Positions 34,700-43,322 of a stretch of DNA of 64,000 bases are shown piece after piece; position 1 is the stretch's first letter, and each line of letters opens with the position of its first letter. Under the pieces are notes generated by a model. That model saw only the letters and a list, made by a program, of their open reading frames with translations. It ran no database searches and had not been told where the DNA came from. This DNA comes from Streptomyces pseudovenezuelae (GTDB lineage Bacteria > Actinomycetota > Actinomycetes > Streptomycetales > Streptomycetaceae), in the NCBI RefSeq assembly GCF_001513955.1, contig NZ_KQ948144.1:1006637-1070636 (forward strand), read 5' to 3'. A program made the translations under genes and the position numbers.

Positions 34700-35527
34700 T
34701 CAGTTCTTCGTGCGGAACTTGTGGATGGCGTACGGCGCCGCCACCGCCGTGATCGCCGCCGACCAGCCGAGCGTGACCCACAGGTCGTGCGCGACCGGGC
34801 CGCCCACCATCAGTCCGCGGGCCGCGTCGGCGAGCGTGGACAGCGGGTTGTAGTCGGTGAAGTGCTGGAGCCAGCCCGGCATCGAGTTCGTCGGCGCGAA
34901 GATCGACGAGCCGAACTGGAGCGGGAACAGCACCAGGAAGCCCATTGCCTGCACGGACTGCGCGTTCTTCAGGATCACGCCGAGGGTGAGGAACACCCAC
35001 ATGATCGACGAGGCGAACACGGCGGACAGGCCCACCGCCGCGAACAGCCCGGCCCAGTGGTTGATGTCGAAGCCGACCAGGACGGCGACGATCATCAGCA
35101 CGGTGGTCGCGAACAGCATCCGCAGCAGTTCCACCGAGATCTTCGCGAACAGCACCGAGCCGCGCCCGATCGGCAGGGAGCGGAAGCGGTCCATGACACC
35201 GGAGTTGAAGTCCTGGCTGAAGCCGGTGCCGACGCCCTGGGACAGGGTCATGCTCATCATCGCGATCATGCCCGGGATGACGTACTGGACGTATCCGTCC
35301 TGCCCGCCGCCCAGGGCCTGCCCGATCGAGCCGCCGAAGACGTAGACGAACAGCAGGGTGAAGACGACCGGCATCAGGATGGCGTCGAACATCGACTCCG
35401 GGTCCTGCCGGATCCACAGCAGGTTGCGGCGGACGAGGGCGCCGGTGTGCCGGAGGTGCCCGCGCAGCGGGATCCGGGCGTCTGCGTCGACGGTGGTGGC
35501 GGTGGCGGTTGCGGTTGCGGCGCTCAT
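34700..35527 (-). CDS. ABC-2 type permease, DrrB-like
   Basis: The 275-residue membrane protein has a hydrophilic N-terminus (Ala/Thr-rich MSAATATATATTVDADAR) and six helices. ABC-2 permease features include RRNLLWIRQDPESMFDAILMPVVFTLLFVYVFGG (partial) and DFNSGVMDRFRSLPIGRG, the intracellular loop that meets the ATPase. The ATG overlaps the ATPase stop as ATGA, indicating translational coupling. With the DrrA-like ATPase it should export a drug or secondary metabolite. The two genes converge on the SARP regulator, suggesting but not proving a joint regulon. Confidence 0.92.
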   Translation of the reverse strand: MSAATATATATTVDADARIPLRGHLRHTGALVRRNLLWIRQDPESMFDAILMPVVFTLLFVYVFGGSIGQALGGGQDGYVQYVIPGMIAMMSMTLSQGVGTGFSQDFNSGVMDRFRSLPIGRGSVLFAKISVELLRMLFATTVLMIVAVLVGFDINHWAGLFAAVGLSAVFASSIMWVFLTLGVILKNAQSVQAMGFLVLFPLQFGSSIFAPTNSMPGWLQHFTDYNPLSTLADAARGLMVGGPVAHDLWVTLGWSAAITAVAAPYAIHKFRTKN

Positions 35528-36549
35528 ACGGCGACCTCCTCGCGGGTGTCGGTGGGGACGGCGTCCTGCGGGGCACTGGCGCGGTGGCCGGTGAGGGACA
35601 GGAAGACCTCGTCCAGGCTGGGCAGTTCGGTGGTGATGGAGGAGAGCGTGATGCCGCGCGCGGTGACTGCGCCGACCACGGCGGTCAGCTGCTCGTCGCT
35701 GAGGATCGGGACGATGACGGTGCCGCTCTCGGTGTCCACGGTGGAGGTGGCGAGCCCGGTGATGCCGAGCTCGTCGATCCACCCGGCGAGCGGCTGCAGC
35801 TGCAGCGGATCCACGGGCCGTACCCGCAGCGAGCGTCCGCCGACCTTCGCCTTGAGCTCCTCGATGGCGCCGTCGGCGATGACCTTGCCGTGGTCCACGA
35901 CGGTCAGCTCGGAGGCGAGCTGCTCGGCCTCCTCCATGTACTGGGTGGTCAGCAGGACGGTGACGCCCCCCCCGACCATCCGCTTGACCTCGTCCCACAC
36001 CTCGTTGCGGGTGCGGGGGTCGAGACCGGTGGTGGGCTCGTCCAGGAAGAGCACCTGGGGCCGTCCGATCATCGAGGCGGCGAGGTCGAGCCGGCGCCGC
36101 ATACCACCTGAGTAGGTGCTCGCGGGCCGCTTGGCGGCATCCGTCAGAGAGAACCGCTCCAGCAGCTCGTCGGCCCGGGTGCGGGCCTCCTTGCGGGGCA
36201 GGTCGAGCAGCCGCCCGATCATGTACAGGTTCTCCCAGCCCGGCAGCTTCTCGTCCACCGAGGCGTACTGCCCGGTGAGCCCGATCACCCGTCGCAGCTG
36301 CCGGGGCTGGCGCACCGCGTCGTAACCGGCGACGGTGGCCTGCCCGGCGTCCGGGGACAGGAGGGTGGAGAGAATGCGTACGAGGGTGGTCTTGCCGGCG
36401 CCGTTCGGCCCGAGCACACCCATCACGGTGCCCTCGCGCACATCCAGGTCGACGCCGTCCAGCGCCTTGGTCTCGCCGTAGTGCTTGACCAGCCCCCGCA
36501 CGGAAACGGCGGAGTCCCCGCTCTGGGGGTTCTTGTCGATTCGCGTCAT
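35524..36549 (-). CDS. ABC-2 type ATPase, DrrA-like
   Basis: The 341-residue ATPase has Walker A GPNGAGKTT (about 49-57), signature YSGGMRRRLDLAASM, Walker B VLFLDEPTTGLD and the switch region VLLTTQYMEEAEQL, where the usual His is replaced by Gln, as in DrrA. The C-terminal domain (about 235-341) carries the DrrA-type dimer region and ends TDTREEVAV. It drives drug export with the DrrB-like permease that overlaps its 3' end. ATG 36549 begins MTRIDKNPQSGDSAVSVRG. The short leader (CTGTCCTCGGT) has no clear ribosome site. Confidence 0.93.
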   Translation of the reverse strand: MTRIDKNPQSGDSAVSVRGLVKHYGETKALDGVDLDVREGTVMGVLGPNGAGKTTLVRILSTLLSPDAGQATVAGYDAVRQPRQLRRVIGLTGQYASVDEKLPGWENLYMIGRLLDLPRKEARTRADELLERFSLTDAAKRPASTYSGGMRRRLDLAASMIGRPQVLFLDEPTTGLDPRTRNEVWDEVKRMVGGGVTVLLTTQYMEEAEQLASELTVVDHGKVIADGAIEELKAKVGGRSLRVRPVDPLQLQPLAGWIDELGITGLATSTVDTESGTVIVPILSDEQLTAVVGAVTARGITLSSITTELPSLDEVFLSLTGHRASAPQDAVPTDTREEVAV

Positions 36550-36678
36550 ACCGAGGACAGTGCCAGCCCCCACCGACAAACCACCGACAGGTCGCCTACA
36601 GGGGACCGCGGGCCGCCGACAGACCCGGAAAAGGGGCGCCCGGCATGCACCGGGCGCCCCTTCTCGTCGTACGACCGC

Positions 36679-37899
36679 TCAGTACCGCACGGCCTCGGCG
36701 TGTTCCGGAACATGGGCCGCGACCACACGCTCCCGCCCGGGCGACACCGCCGCGCGCCGCCGGTCCACGACCGTGGCCACCGCGGCGACGCCGAGGCCGA
36801 GGACGGCCAGGGCGGCGCCTGTGAGGGCCGGGGAGGTCGCGCCGAGGCCCGCGGCCAGGGCGAGGCCGCCGATCCAGGCGCCGCCGGCGTTGGCCAGGTT
36901 GAAGGCGGCCTGGTTGGCGGAGGAGGCCAGGGAGGGGGCGGCCTGCGCCTTCTCCATGACCATCAGCTGGAGCGGGGAGCCGGTGACGAAGGCCGCCGTG
37001 CCCAGCAGGACCACCGCGACCGCCGCGCTCCACTGCGCGGACATCAGCACCGGGAACAGCGCCAGGACCACGACCAGCGAGGTCAGGCCGCCGAACAGGG
37101 TGCCGCGCAGCGAGTGGTCGGCGAGGCGTCCGCCGAGCAGGTTGCCGGCCGTGGCGCCCACGCCGAACAGGGCGAGCAGCAGGGTCACGCTGGAGTCGGC
37201 GTAGCCGGCCGAGTCCGTGAGCATCGGCGTGATGTAGCTGTACGCGGAGAACAGCGCGCCGAAGCCGGCGACCGTGGTGCCGAGGGCGAGCCAGACGGGC
37301 ACGGACTTGAGCGCGACCAGTTCGCGGCGCAGGCCCACCGCCGGGGCGTGCGCGTGGTCGTGCGGGATGAGCAGGGCCAGGGAGGCTATCGCCGCCAGGC
37401 CGATCGCGCTGACACCGAGGAAGGTCGCCCGCCAGCCCAGGTGCTGGCCCATGAGGGTGGCGACGGGCACGCCCGCGATGTTGGCGAGGGTCAGACCGAG
37501 GAACATCAGGGACACCGAGCGGGCCTTGCGCTCCGGCGCCACCATGCCGGTGGCGACGACCGCGCCCACCCCGAAGAAGGCACCGTGCGGCAGCCCGCTC
37601 AGGAAGCGGGCCGCGAGCAGCCAGTGCTCGTCGGGAGCGAGGGCGGAGAGCGCGTTGCCGGCCACGAACAGTCCCATCAGGCCGATGAGGACCTTGCGAC
37701 GGGACATCCGGGCGGTGACCGCGGCGAGCAGCGGGGCGCCGATCACCACGCCCAGCGCGTACGCGGAGACCAGGTGGCCGGCGGTCGGGATCGAGATGCC
37801 CAGGTCGTCCGCGACATCGGGCAGCAGGCCCATCATCACGAATTCGGTGGTGCCGAGACCAAAAGCGCCGACGGCCAGTGCGAGCAGGGCCAAGGGCAT
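36679..37899 (-). CDS. MFS exporter of the Cmx/AraJ group
   Basis: The 406-residue transporter has 12 helices. The N-terminal line ALAVGAFGLGTTEFVMMGLLPDVADDLG (partial) is the signature of Cmx/YdhP/AraJ-type exporters, with motif A-like VTARMSRRKVLIGLMG and FLSGLPHGAFFGVGAV. Relatives export chloramphenicol or arabinose. ATG 37899 starts the frame. A perfect 9-bp inverted repeat just upstream (37930-37961) looks like an operator, so expression is probably inducible. The repressor is not next door. Confidence 0.9.
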   Translation of the reverse strand: MPLALLALAVGAFGLGTTEFVMMGLLPDVADDLGISIPTAGHLVSAYALGVVIGAPLLAAVTARMSRRKVLIGLMGLFVAGNALSALAPDEHWLLAARFLSGLPHGAFFGVGAVVATGMVAPERKARSVSLMFLGLTLANIAGVPVATLMGQHLGWRATFLGVSAIGLAAIASLALLIPHDHAHAPAVGLRRELVALKSVPVWLALGTTVAGFGALFSAYSYITPMLTDSAGYADSSVTLLLALFGVGATAGNLLGGRLADHSLRGTLFGGLTSLVVVLALFPVLMSAQWSAAVAVVLLGTAAFVTGSPLQLMVMEKAQAAPSLASSANQAAFNLANAGGAWIGGLALAAGLGATSPALTGAALAVLGLGVAAVATVVDRRRAAVSPGRERVVAAHVPEHAEAVRY

Positions 37900-37929
37900 G
37901 AAGAGCCGAGCCTTTCAGGGGAGAGCGGA

Positions 37930-37961
37930 GTTCCGTACGAGTTTATGTTCAAGTACGGAAC
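37930..37961 (-). promoter_or_regulatory. Perfect inverted-repeat operator upstream of the Cmx-like MFS gene
   Basis: GTTCCGTAC (37930-37938) and GTACGGAAC (37953-37961) are exact inverted repeats with a 14-bp AT-rich spacer. The centre-to-centre distance of 23 bp suits a dimeric TetR- or MarR-type repressor. It lies about 30-60 bp before the MFS start, in the likely promoter. No cognate regulator is adjacent. Confidence 0.7.
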
Positions 37962-38000
37962 AAACCCGCCAGGGCCCGGTATTCCAAGGGCTGCCCTGGG

Positions 38001-39053
38001 CTACGAGGAGGTGGTGAGGCTCACTCGGGCCGCCACCGGCAGATGGTCGCTGCCGGTCTCGGGCAGCGTCCACGAACTCACCGGCTCCACGCCCTGCACC
38101 ATGATCTGGTCGATCCGGGCCATCGGGAACGACGCCGGCCAGCTGAACCCGAACCCACTGCCCGCCGCGCCCTGCGTGGAGCGCATCTGGGAGGTGACGG
38201 CGTTGAGCGCGCGGTCGTTCATCGTGCCGTTGAGGTCGCCGAGCAGAACCTTGCGGGGGAGCTTCTCGTCGGCGATGGCCTCACCCAGCGCGTCGGCGCT
38301 CTTGTCGCGCTGCCGGGCGGTGAAACCCGCCTCCATCTTCACCCGGACGGACGGCAGATGGGCCACGTAGACGGCGACCGGGGCGTCCGGGGCGGCCACC
38401 GTGGCCCGCATGGCCCGGGTCCAGCCCAGCTTGATGTCGACGGCCCGCACACCGGTCAGCGGGTACTTGCTCCACAGCCCGACGGTGCCCTCGACCGCGT
38501 GGTACCTGTACGTCGACGCCAGCGCCTTCTCGTACACCGGCACCGCCGAGACGGTCAGCTCCTCCAGGGCCACCACGTCCGCGCCGGAGGCGGCCACGTC
38601 CCGGGCGGTGCCGGAAGGGTCGGCGTTGTCGGCGTTGACGTTGTGGGTGGCCACCGTGAGGTCGCCGCCGGTGGCGGCGGACTTGTCGGAGAGCAGCCCA
38701 CCGAAGAGGTTCAGCCACACGACCGCCGGGAGCAGCGCCGCGATCAGCGCGGTCGCGGACCGGCGCAGGAAGCCGAGCAGGAGCAGCACCGGCACGAACA
38801 GGCCGAGCCAGGGCAGGAAGGTCTCCGTGAGGCTGCCGAGGTTGCCCACCGCGTTCGGGATCTGCGCGTGCAGCAGCATCACCAGGGCGACGATCACCGA
38901 GAGGGCGGCGAGCACGGCACCGCGGCGCCAGATGCGGCGGTCGCCGCGCCAGCCGGAGAGCGGGCGGCCGAGCAGACGCCGGAGCCGGTCTCTGCGGCGC
39001 TCGGGTCCCGAACCGCCGTCCGCCGTCTCCGTCACGTATGCCTGCTGCGCCAT
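38001..39053 (-). CDS. Membrane-anchored endonuclease/exonuclease/phosphatase family protein
   Basis: The 350-residue product has a basic N-terminal region, three membrane helices (about 45-115) and an extracellular EEP domain with DLTVATHNVN (metal/Asn region), VVALEELT (catalytic Glu), LLGDLNGTM (Asp-x-Asn) and the final SDHLPVAA (Asp-His). All four landmarks are present, so the domain is probably active on a phosphodiester or phosphate outside the cell. ATG 39053 follows MAQQAYVTETADGGSGPERR. It is alone on its strand and has the MFS operator downstream of its 3' end. Confidence 0.9.
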   Translation of the reverse strand: MAQQAYVTETADGGSGPERRRDRLRRLLGRPLSGWRGDRRIWRRGAVLAALSVIVALVMLLHAQIPNAVGNLGSLTETFLPWLGLFVPVLLLLGFLRRSATALIAALLPAVVWLNLFGGLLSDKSAATGGDLTVATHNVNADNADPSGTARDVAASGADVVALEELTVSAVPVYEKALASTYRYHAVEGTVGLWSKYPLTGVRAVDIKLGWTRAMRATVAAPDAPVAVYVAHLPSVRVKMEAGFTARQRDKSADALGEAIADEKLPRKVLLGDLNGTMNDRALNAVTSQMRSTQGAAGSGFGFSWPASFPMARIDQIMVQGVEPVSSWTLPETGSDHLPVAARVSLTTSS

Positions 39054-39249
39054 ACCGTCGCCTCACTACCTGCCGTGCACACCGTTCGCCCCGTTGCCGC
39101 GGGGCGTCAGAACCCCGTACGACCCTAGGGGATGATCGGCTTCCACCTCGTCGTCCCATGACGACCGTACGGGGGCGATGACGTACAAGTCGGCTTCCCG
39201 AGTTCCCCGTCGAGGTGGGGAAAGCGCCCTCTGTGACGAAACGCGCACA

Positions 39250-39873
39250 CTAGGAACTGACGGGGCGTAGGCCTTCGAGGACGGTGTCGACGATCTGTTC
39301 GGACAGGCCCTGGGGCAGGGCGGCGTTGGGCTGCATGATGGTGCGGAACAGCATGGGTCCGATGAACAGGTCGTTGACCAGCTCGACGTCGATGTCCGTG
39401 CGGAGTTCGCCGTTGGCCTGTCCCCGGCGCAGGATGGCGACCTGCTTGCTGCGTCGGGGGGCGATGACGATCGCGTGGTACGCGTCCCAGACCTTCGGGC
39501 TGCTCTTCATCTGGGCGAAGACACTGTGCAGCAGCGCCGAGGACCGGGTCATCAGCCCGCGCTGGCGCAACTGCTCCAGCAGCGACACGAGATCGTCACG
39601 CATCGAGGTGCCGGGCAGTTCGGCGTCCGGGGGCTCGGCGGTGCGCACGACGTCGACGAAGAGCTCCTCCTTGCCGTTCCAGCGGCGGTAGATGGTGGCC
39701 TTGCCGACACCCGCGGTCCGGGCGATGCGCTCGATGGACAGCTCGGCGAGCGGCACGCCGTCCTCCAGCAGCTTGATGACGGCCTCGACGATGGACCGCT
39801 CCACAGCCTCGCTCCGGGGCCGGCCCCGTACGGCCCCCGGCTGCCTGGACTGACTTTCGGCGAGGCCGCTCAC
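39250..39873 (-). CDS. TetR-family regulator of the adjacent DHA2 exporter
   Basis: The 207-residue protein carries the TetR fold: RSIVEAVIKLLEDGVPLAELSIERIARTAGVGKATIYRRWNGKEEL (about 25-70, partial) as the DNA-binding helix-turn-helix. The all-helical ligand domain contains DDLVSLLEQLRQRGLMTRSSALLHSVFAQMKSSP. GTG 39873 was chosen because AGAGAGGA lies upstream. It lies 103 bases after the MFS stop, on the same strand. It likely represses the MFS-TetR unit by binding the inverted repeat at 41583-41612, and induction by the pump's substrate is expected. Confidence 0.92.
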   Translation of the reverse strand: MSGLAESQSRQPGAVRGRPRSEAVERSIVEAVIKLLEDGVPLAELSIERIARTAGVGKATIYRRWNGKEELFVDVVRTAEPPDAELPGTSMRDDLVSLLEQLRQRGLMTRSSALLHSVFAQMKSSPKVWDAYHAIVIAPRRSKQVAILRRGQANGELRTDIDVELVNDLFIGPMLFRTIMQPNAALPQGLSEQIVDTVLEGLRPVSS

Positions 39874-39976
39874 GTCGCTGGGTCCTCTCTGTGTGACGGG
39901 CTGATCATCATCCCTGACTCCGCGGCGGTGCGGGAAGGCGGTGTCCGGCCTCGCCGGCCGGACACCGCCCGCCGGC

Positions 39977-41563
39977 TCACTCGCCCGCGGGCACCAACTC
40001 CTGCTCCTCCTGGCCCGGCTGACGTTCCTTCGGGCGGCCCGGCAGGTACAGGGCCACCACCAGGGCGCCGACCAGGGCCACGCCCGCTCCCCACAGCGCG
40101 GTGACGTGCATCGCGTGCAGGAAGGCGTCGTTGGCCGGACCGACCAGGGCGTCACCCCGGGGGCCGAGCTTCGCGGCGACGCCGAGGGTGGCCTCGATGG
40201 ACTCGCCCGCGGTGTGCCGTACGCCCGGCGGGACCGACCCGAGGTGGGACTCGATGCCGCTGCGGTAGGCCGTGGAGAGGACCGAGCCGAGGACGGCGAT
40301 CCCGAGCGCGCCGCCGACCTGCCGGAAGGTGTTGCTGAGCGCGGAGGCGGAGCCGGCCTTCTCGCGCGGCAGGGCCTGCATGATGACGACGCTGGTCGGC
40401 GTCATGATGTGCGCCATGCCCGTACCCATGAGGAAGAAGATCACCTCAAGGAGCCAGATGGGCGTGTCAGCCTCCAGGGTGGCGAACGCGACCAGCATCG
40501 CGGCGATCAGCAGCATGCCGCCCGTGGTCGTCGCCCGGTTGCCGAAGCGGTCGACGACCAGCCGGGCGCGCGGCGCGAAGATCAGCTGCGCGGCGGCCAG
40601 CGGCAGCATCAGCAGACCGGTCTGCAGCGGTGAGTAGCCCCGCACGCTCTGGGTGTAGAAGACCGAGAAGAAGGTCACGCCCATCAGCGCGAAGAACACC
40701 AGCCCTATGGCGCCGATCGCGGCCGAGAACACCTTGTTCTTGAAGTAGGTGACATCGATCGACGGGTGGTCGCTGCGCTTCTCGAACACCACGAACGCGA
40801 CGAGCACGGCGAGACCGGCACCGATGGTGGCCAGGACGGTCGCGTCCGTGAAGTCGGCGAGCTGGCCGCCCTTGATGATGCCGTAGACGAGCAGGACCAG
40901 TCCGATGACCGACAGCACGACGCCGACGGGGTCGATCCGGCCCGGGTTCGGGTCGCGGGAGTCGGGCACCAGCCACAGCATCAGCGCGAGGGCGAGCACC
41001 ACGATGGGCACGTTGATGAGGAAGACCGAGCCCCACCAGAAGTGGTCGAGGAGCACACCGCCGGTGATCGGCCCGATGGCGATGGCGAGTCCGACGCCGC
41101 CCGCCCAGATGCCGATGGCCTTGGGCTGCTCCTCGCGCTCGAAGACGTTCATCAGGACGGCGAGCGTGGCCGGCATGACGAACGCCGCGCCGAGGCCCAT
41201 CAGCGCGCGGAAGGCGATCAGCTGGTCCGGGGAGCCGGAGAACGCGGCGAGCGCGGAACCGGCGCCGAACACCACCAGGCCGCCCAGCAGCACCTTCTTG
41301 CGGCCGAGCCGGTCGCCGAGCAGCCCCGCGGTGAACAGGAGCCCGGCGAAGACCAGGGTGTAGGCGTTGATCGCCCACTCCAGCTCACTCTGGGTGGCGC
41401 CCAGGCCGGTCGGCGCGGGGGTCGAGATCGTCTTGATCGCGACGTTCAGGATCGAGTTGTCGAGCACCACGATCAGCAGGCTCAGCATCAGTACGCCGAG
41501 GATCGCCCAGCGGCGCCGGTGCACCGCCTCCGGTACCCGGGAGTCAGGGACTGCGGTAGTCAT
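39977..41563 (-). CDS. DHA2-family (EmrB/QacA-like) MFS multidrug exporter
   Basis: The 528-residue protein has 14 predicted helices. Motif C-type [17 protein letters not shown] is in helix 1, [36 protein letters not shown] (partial) includes motif A, and [23 protein letters not shown] is the DHA2 marker. LVPAGE ends the protein. It expels drugs or dyes using the proton gradient. ATG 41563 begins [20 protein letters not shown]. The TetR gene follows on the same strand, and a palindromic operator overlaps the promoter. Confidence 0.94.
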   Translation of the reverse strand: MTTAVPDSRVPEAVHRRRWAILGVLMLSLLIVVLDNSILNVAIKTISTPAPTGLGATQSELEWAINAYTLVFAGLLFTAGLLGDRLGRKKVLLGGLVVFGAGSALAAFSGSPDQLIAFRALMGLGAAFVMPATLAVLMNVFEREEQPKAIGIWAGGVGLAIAIGPITGGVLLDHFWWGSVFLINVPIVVLALALMLWLVPDSRDPNPGRIDPVGVVLSVIGLVLLVYGIIKGGQLADFTDATVLATIGAGLAVLVAFVVFEKRSDHPSIDVTYFKNKVFSAAIGAIGLVFFALMGVTFFSVFYTQSVRGYSPLQTGLLMLPLAAAQLIFAPRARLVVDRFGNRATTTGGMLLIAAMLVAFATLEADTPIWLLEVIFFLMGTGMAHIMTPTSVVIMQALPREKAGSASALSNTFRQVGGALGIAVLGSVLSTAYRSGIESHLGSVPPGVRHTAGESIEATLGVAAKLGPRGDALVGPANDAFLHAMHVTALWGAGVALVGALVVALYLPGRPKERQPGQEEQELVPAGE

Positions 41564-41582
41564 GCGTCCGAGAGTAACCCCA

Positions 41583-41612
41583 TTACGATACGGCACCGTC
41601 TCGTATCGTTAA
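41583..41612 (-). promoter_or_regulatory. TetR-type operator at the DHA2 exporter promoter
   Basis: TTACGATAC (41583-41591) faces GTATCGTTAA (41603-41612), and inside ATACGG-CACC-GTCTCGTAT adds a second, imperfect symmetry. It lies about 20-50 bp upstream of the MFS ATG and probably overlaps the promoter. The spacing suits a TetR dimer, and the TetR gene ends this same transcription unit. Confidence 0.78.
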
Positions 41613-41766
41613 TTATTTACCCAGCTCTTACTCGCCGGGACTCACCCGGGCCGTGCCTGAACGGTCACACCGACCACCCCTGGCCCTGACTGGCACGAGG
41701 TGCCACCATGGAGGTGGTCCGGGGACGCCGTGAGGGCGCCTCGAGATGACGTAAGGAGCCGTTGCA

Positions 41767-42633
41767 ATGACGCAGCTTTCGGCTGCCCACACCAAGCCCT
41801 CCGACGGCAGCAAGGCGCTGTACGGGGGCAAGGGCACGCGCCGCATCACCGTCCGGGACATCGCCCTCGCCAAGGAACGCGGCGAGAAGTGGCCCATGCT
41901 CACCGCCTACGACGCGACGACCGCCTCCGTCTTCGACGAGGCCGGCATCCCCGTGATGCTCGTCGGCGACTCGGCGGGCAACTGCCATCTCGGGTACGAG
42001 ACCACCGTGCCCGTCACCATGGACGAGATAACCATGCTGTCGGCCGCCGTCGTACGGGGCACCTCGCGCGCCCTGATCGTCGGAGACCTGCCCTTCGGTT
42101 CGTACCAGGAGGGCCCGGTGCAGGCGCTGCGCTCGGCGACCCGGCTGGTCAAGGAGGCCGGCGTCGGCGCCGTGAAGCTGGAGGGCGGCGAGCGCTCCCA
42201 CGAGCAGATCCGCCTGCTCGTCGAGTCCGGCATCCCGGTCATGGCCCACATCGGACTGACCCCCCAGTCCGTCAACGCCATGGGCTACCGCGTCCAGGGC
42301 CGCGGCGAGGAGGCGGCCCAGCAGCTGCTGCGCGACGCGAAGGCCGTCCAGGACGCGGGCGCGTTCGCGGTCGTGCTGGAACTGGTCCCGGCGGAGCTGG
42401 CGGCCGAGGTCACCCGGGTCCTGCACATCCCGACGGTCGGCATCGGAGCCGGCCCCGAGACCGACGCGCAGGTCCTCGTCTGGACCGACATGCTCGGCCT
42501 CACCGGCGGGCGCGTCCCGAAGTTCGTCAAGCAGTACGCCAACCTGCGCGAAGTGATGTCCGGCGCGGTCAAGGCCTTCGCGGAGGACGTCGTCGGCGGC
42601 ACGTTCCCGCTGGACGAGCACTCCGTCCACTAG
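41767..42633 (+). CDS. panB: 3-methyl-2-oxobutanoate hydroxymethyltransferase
   Basis: The 288-residue product has the PanB TIM barrel with RITVRDIALAKERGEKWPMLTAYD, AGIPVMLVGDSAGNCHLGYETT (magnesium site), MAHIGLTPQSVNAMGYRVQGRG and PTVGIGAGPETDAQVLVWTDMLG (all partial). It makes ketopantoate from 2-oxoisovalerate and methylene-THF, the first pantothenate step. ATG 41767 follows AAGGAGCC. A strong terminator hairpin lies at 42669-42704. It is divergent from the DHA2 exporter. Confidence 0.96.
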   Translation: MTQLSAAHTKPSDGSKALYGGKGTRRITVRDIALAKERGEKWPMLTAYDATTASVFDEAGIPVMLVGDSAGNCHLGYETTVPVTMDEITMLSAAVVRGTSRALIVGDLPFGSYQEGPVQALRSATRLVKEAGVGAVKLEGGERSHEQIRLLVESGIPVMAHIGLTPQSVNAMGYRVQGRGEEAAQQLLRDAKAVQDAGAFAVVLELVPAELAAEVTRVLHIPTVGIGAGPETDAQVLVWTDMLGLTGGRVPKFVKQYANLREVMSGAVKAFAEDVVGGTFPLDEHSVH

Positions 42634-42668
42634 GGCCCGACGGCCCGTCAGAGCCACAGCGGCACCAC

Positions 42669-42704
42669 AGCGCCCCGCCGATCTTCCCCCGTCGGCGGGG
42701 CGCT
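42669..42704 (+). terminator. Terminator hairpin after panB
   Basis: AGCGCCCCGCCGA (42669-42681) and TCGGCGGGGCGCT (42692-42704) form a perfect 13-bp stem with a 10-base loop. There is no T-run, as is usual in this GC-rich genome. Confidence 0.85.
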
Positions 42705-42759
42705 CTCCGTGTGCGGGCGGGGCCGGCATGTCCGAGCAGACCGGGGCACGGCCGCCGAG

Positions 42760-43299
42760 CAGACCAGCGCCCCGCCGGCGGGCTGCACCTCCGTCGCACC
42801 CTGGGCCGTCAACGACGACACGGGAGCCTTCCTCGACTTCGTCACCGAGGTGCCCGGGGGCGAGGAGCTCGCGAGGGCGGCCACCGAGTCCGGTGCGATC
42901 GGGCACGGCGAGATTCCGGTCGCGCCGAGCGAGCGCGAGGGATCCATCGCCGCCGGGTCCAGCTGGCGCAGGCCCTGGGTGGCGATACGGACGACGGCGG
43001 GCAGCGCGCTGACCCCGGATCGGCGACGGCCCTTCATGCCGAGCCTGGTGCGGGTGTTCGTCGTGGACGTGGACGACACGTGCGCCCGGGCTCTCAAGGC
43101 CGGCGCGACGGTCGTCATCTCCCTGGCGGGCAGCGCCTTCGGTCAGCGCGGGGCCGGGCATCCCCGGGGAGGAGATGCGGAGGCAGCTCCGGGGTCCCGG
43201 GTGCGCGGAGGCGATGCGGGTGGCGCAGGAGACGTACGACGTGGAGATGACCGGGCGGGGGAGCGGGCGCAGCAGCAGGCCGGTGCCTCCCGGCGCTGA
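42760..43299 (+). pseudogene. Decayed VOC/PhnB-like (glyoxalase-fold) gene
   Basis: In frame 1, PPAGCTSVAPWAVNDDTGAFLDFV, GGEELARAATESGAIGHGEI and, after some 30 unrelated residues, RPFMPSLVRVFVVDVDDTCARALKAGATVV and AFGQRG match a VOC (PhnB-like) protein (all quoted in part). After the QRG region the frame shifts: the expected RDPFGNIWW is missing, and EEMRRQL, AEAMRVAQETYDVEMTGRGS and RPVPPGA continue in another frame to TGA at 43297-43299. A frameshift plus a deletion and an insertion make it non-functional. The assignment is from recalled consensus. The rest of the gap holds only the panB terminator. Confidence 0.8.
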
Positions 43300-43322
43300 G
43301 CCCCCGCGCCCGTCCCGCCCGA

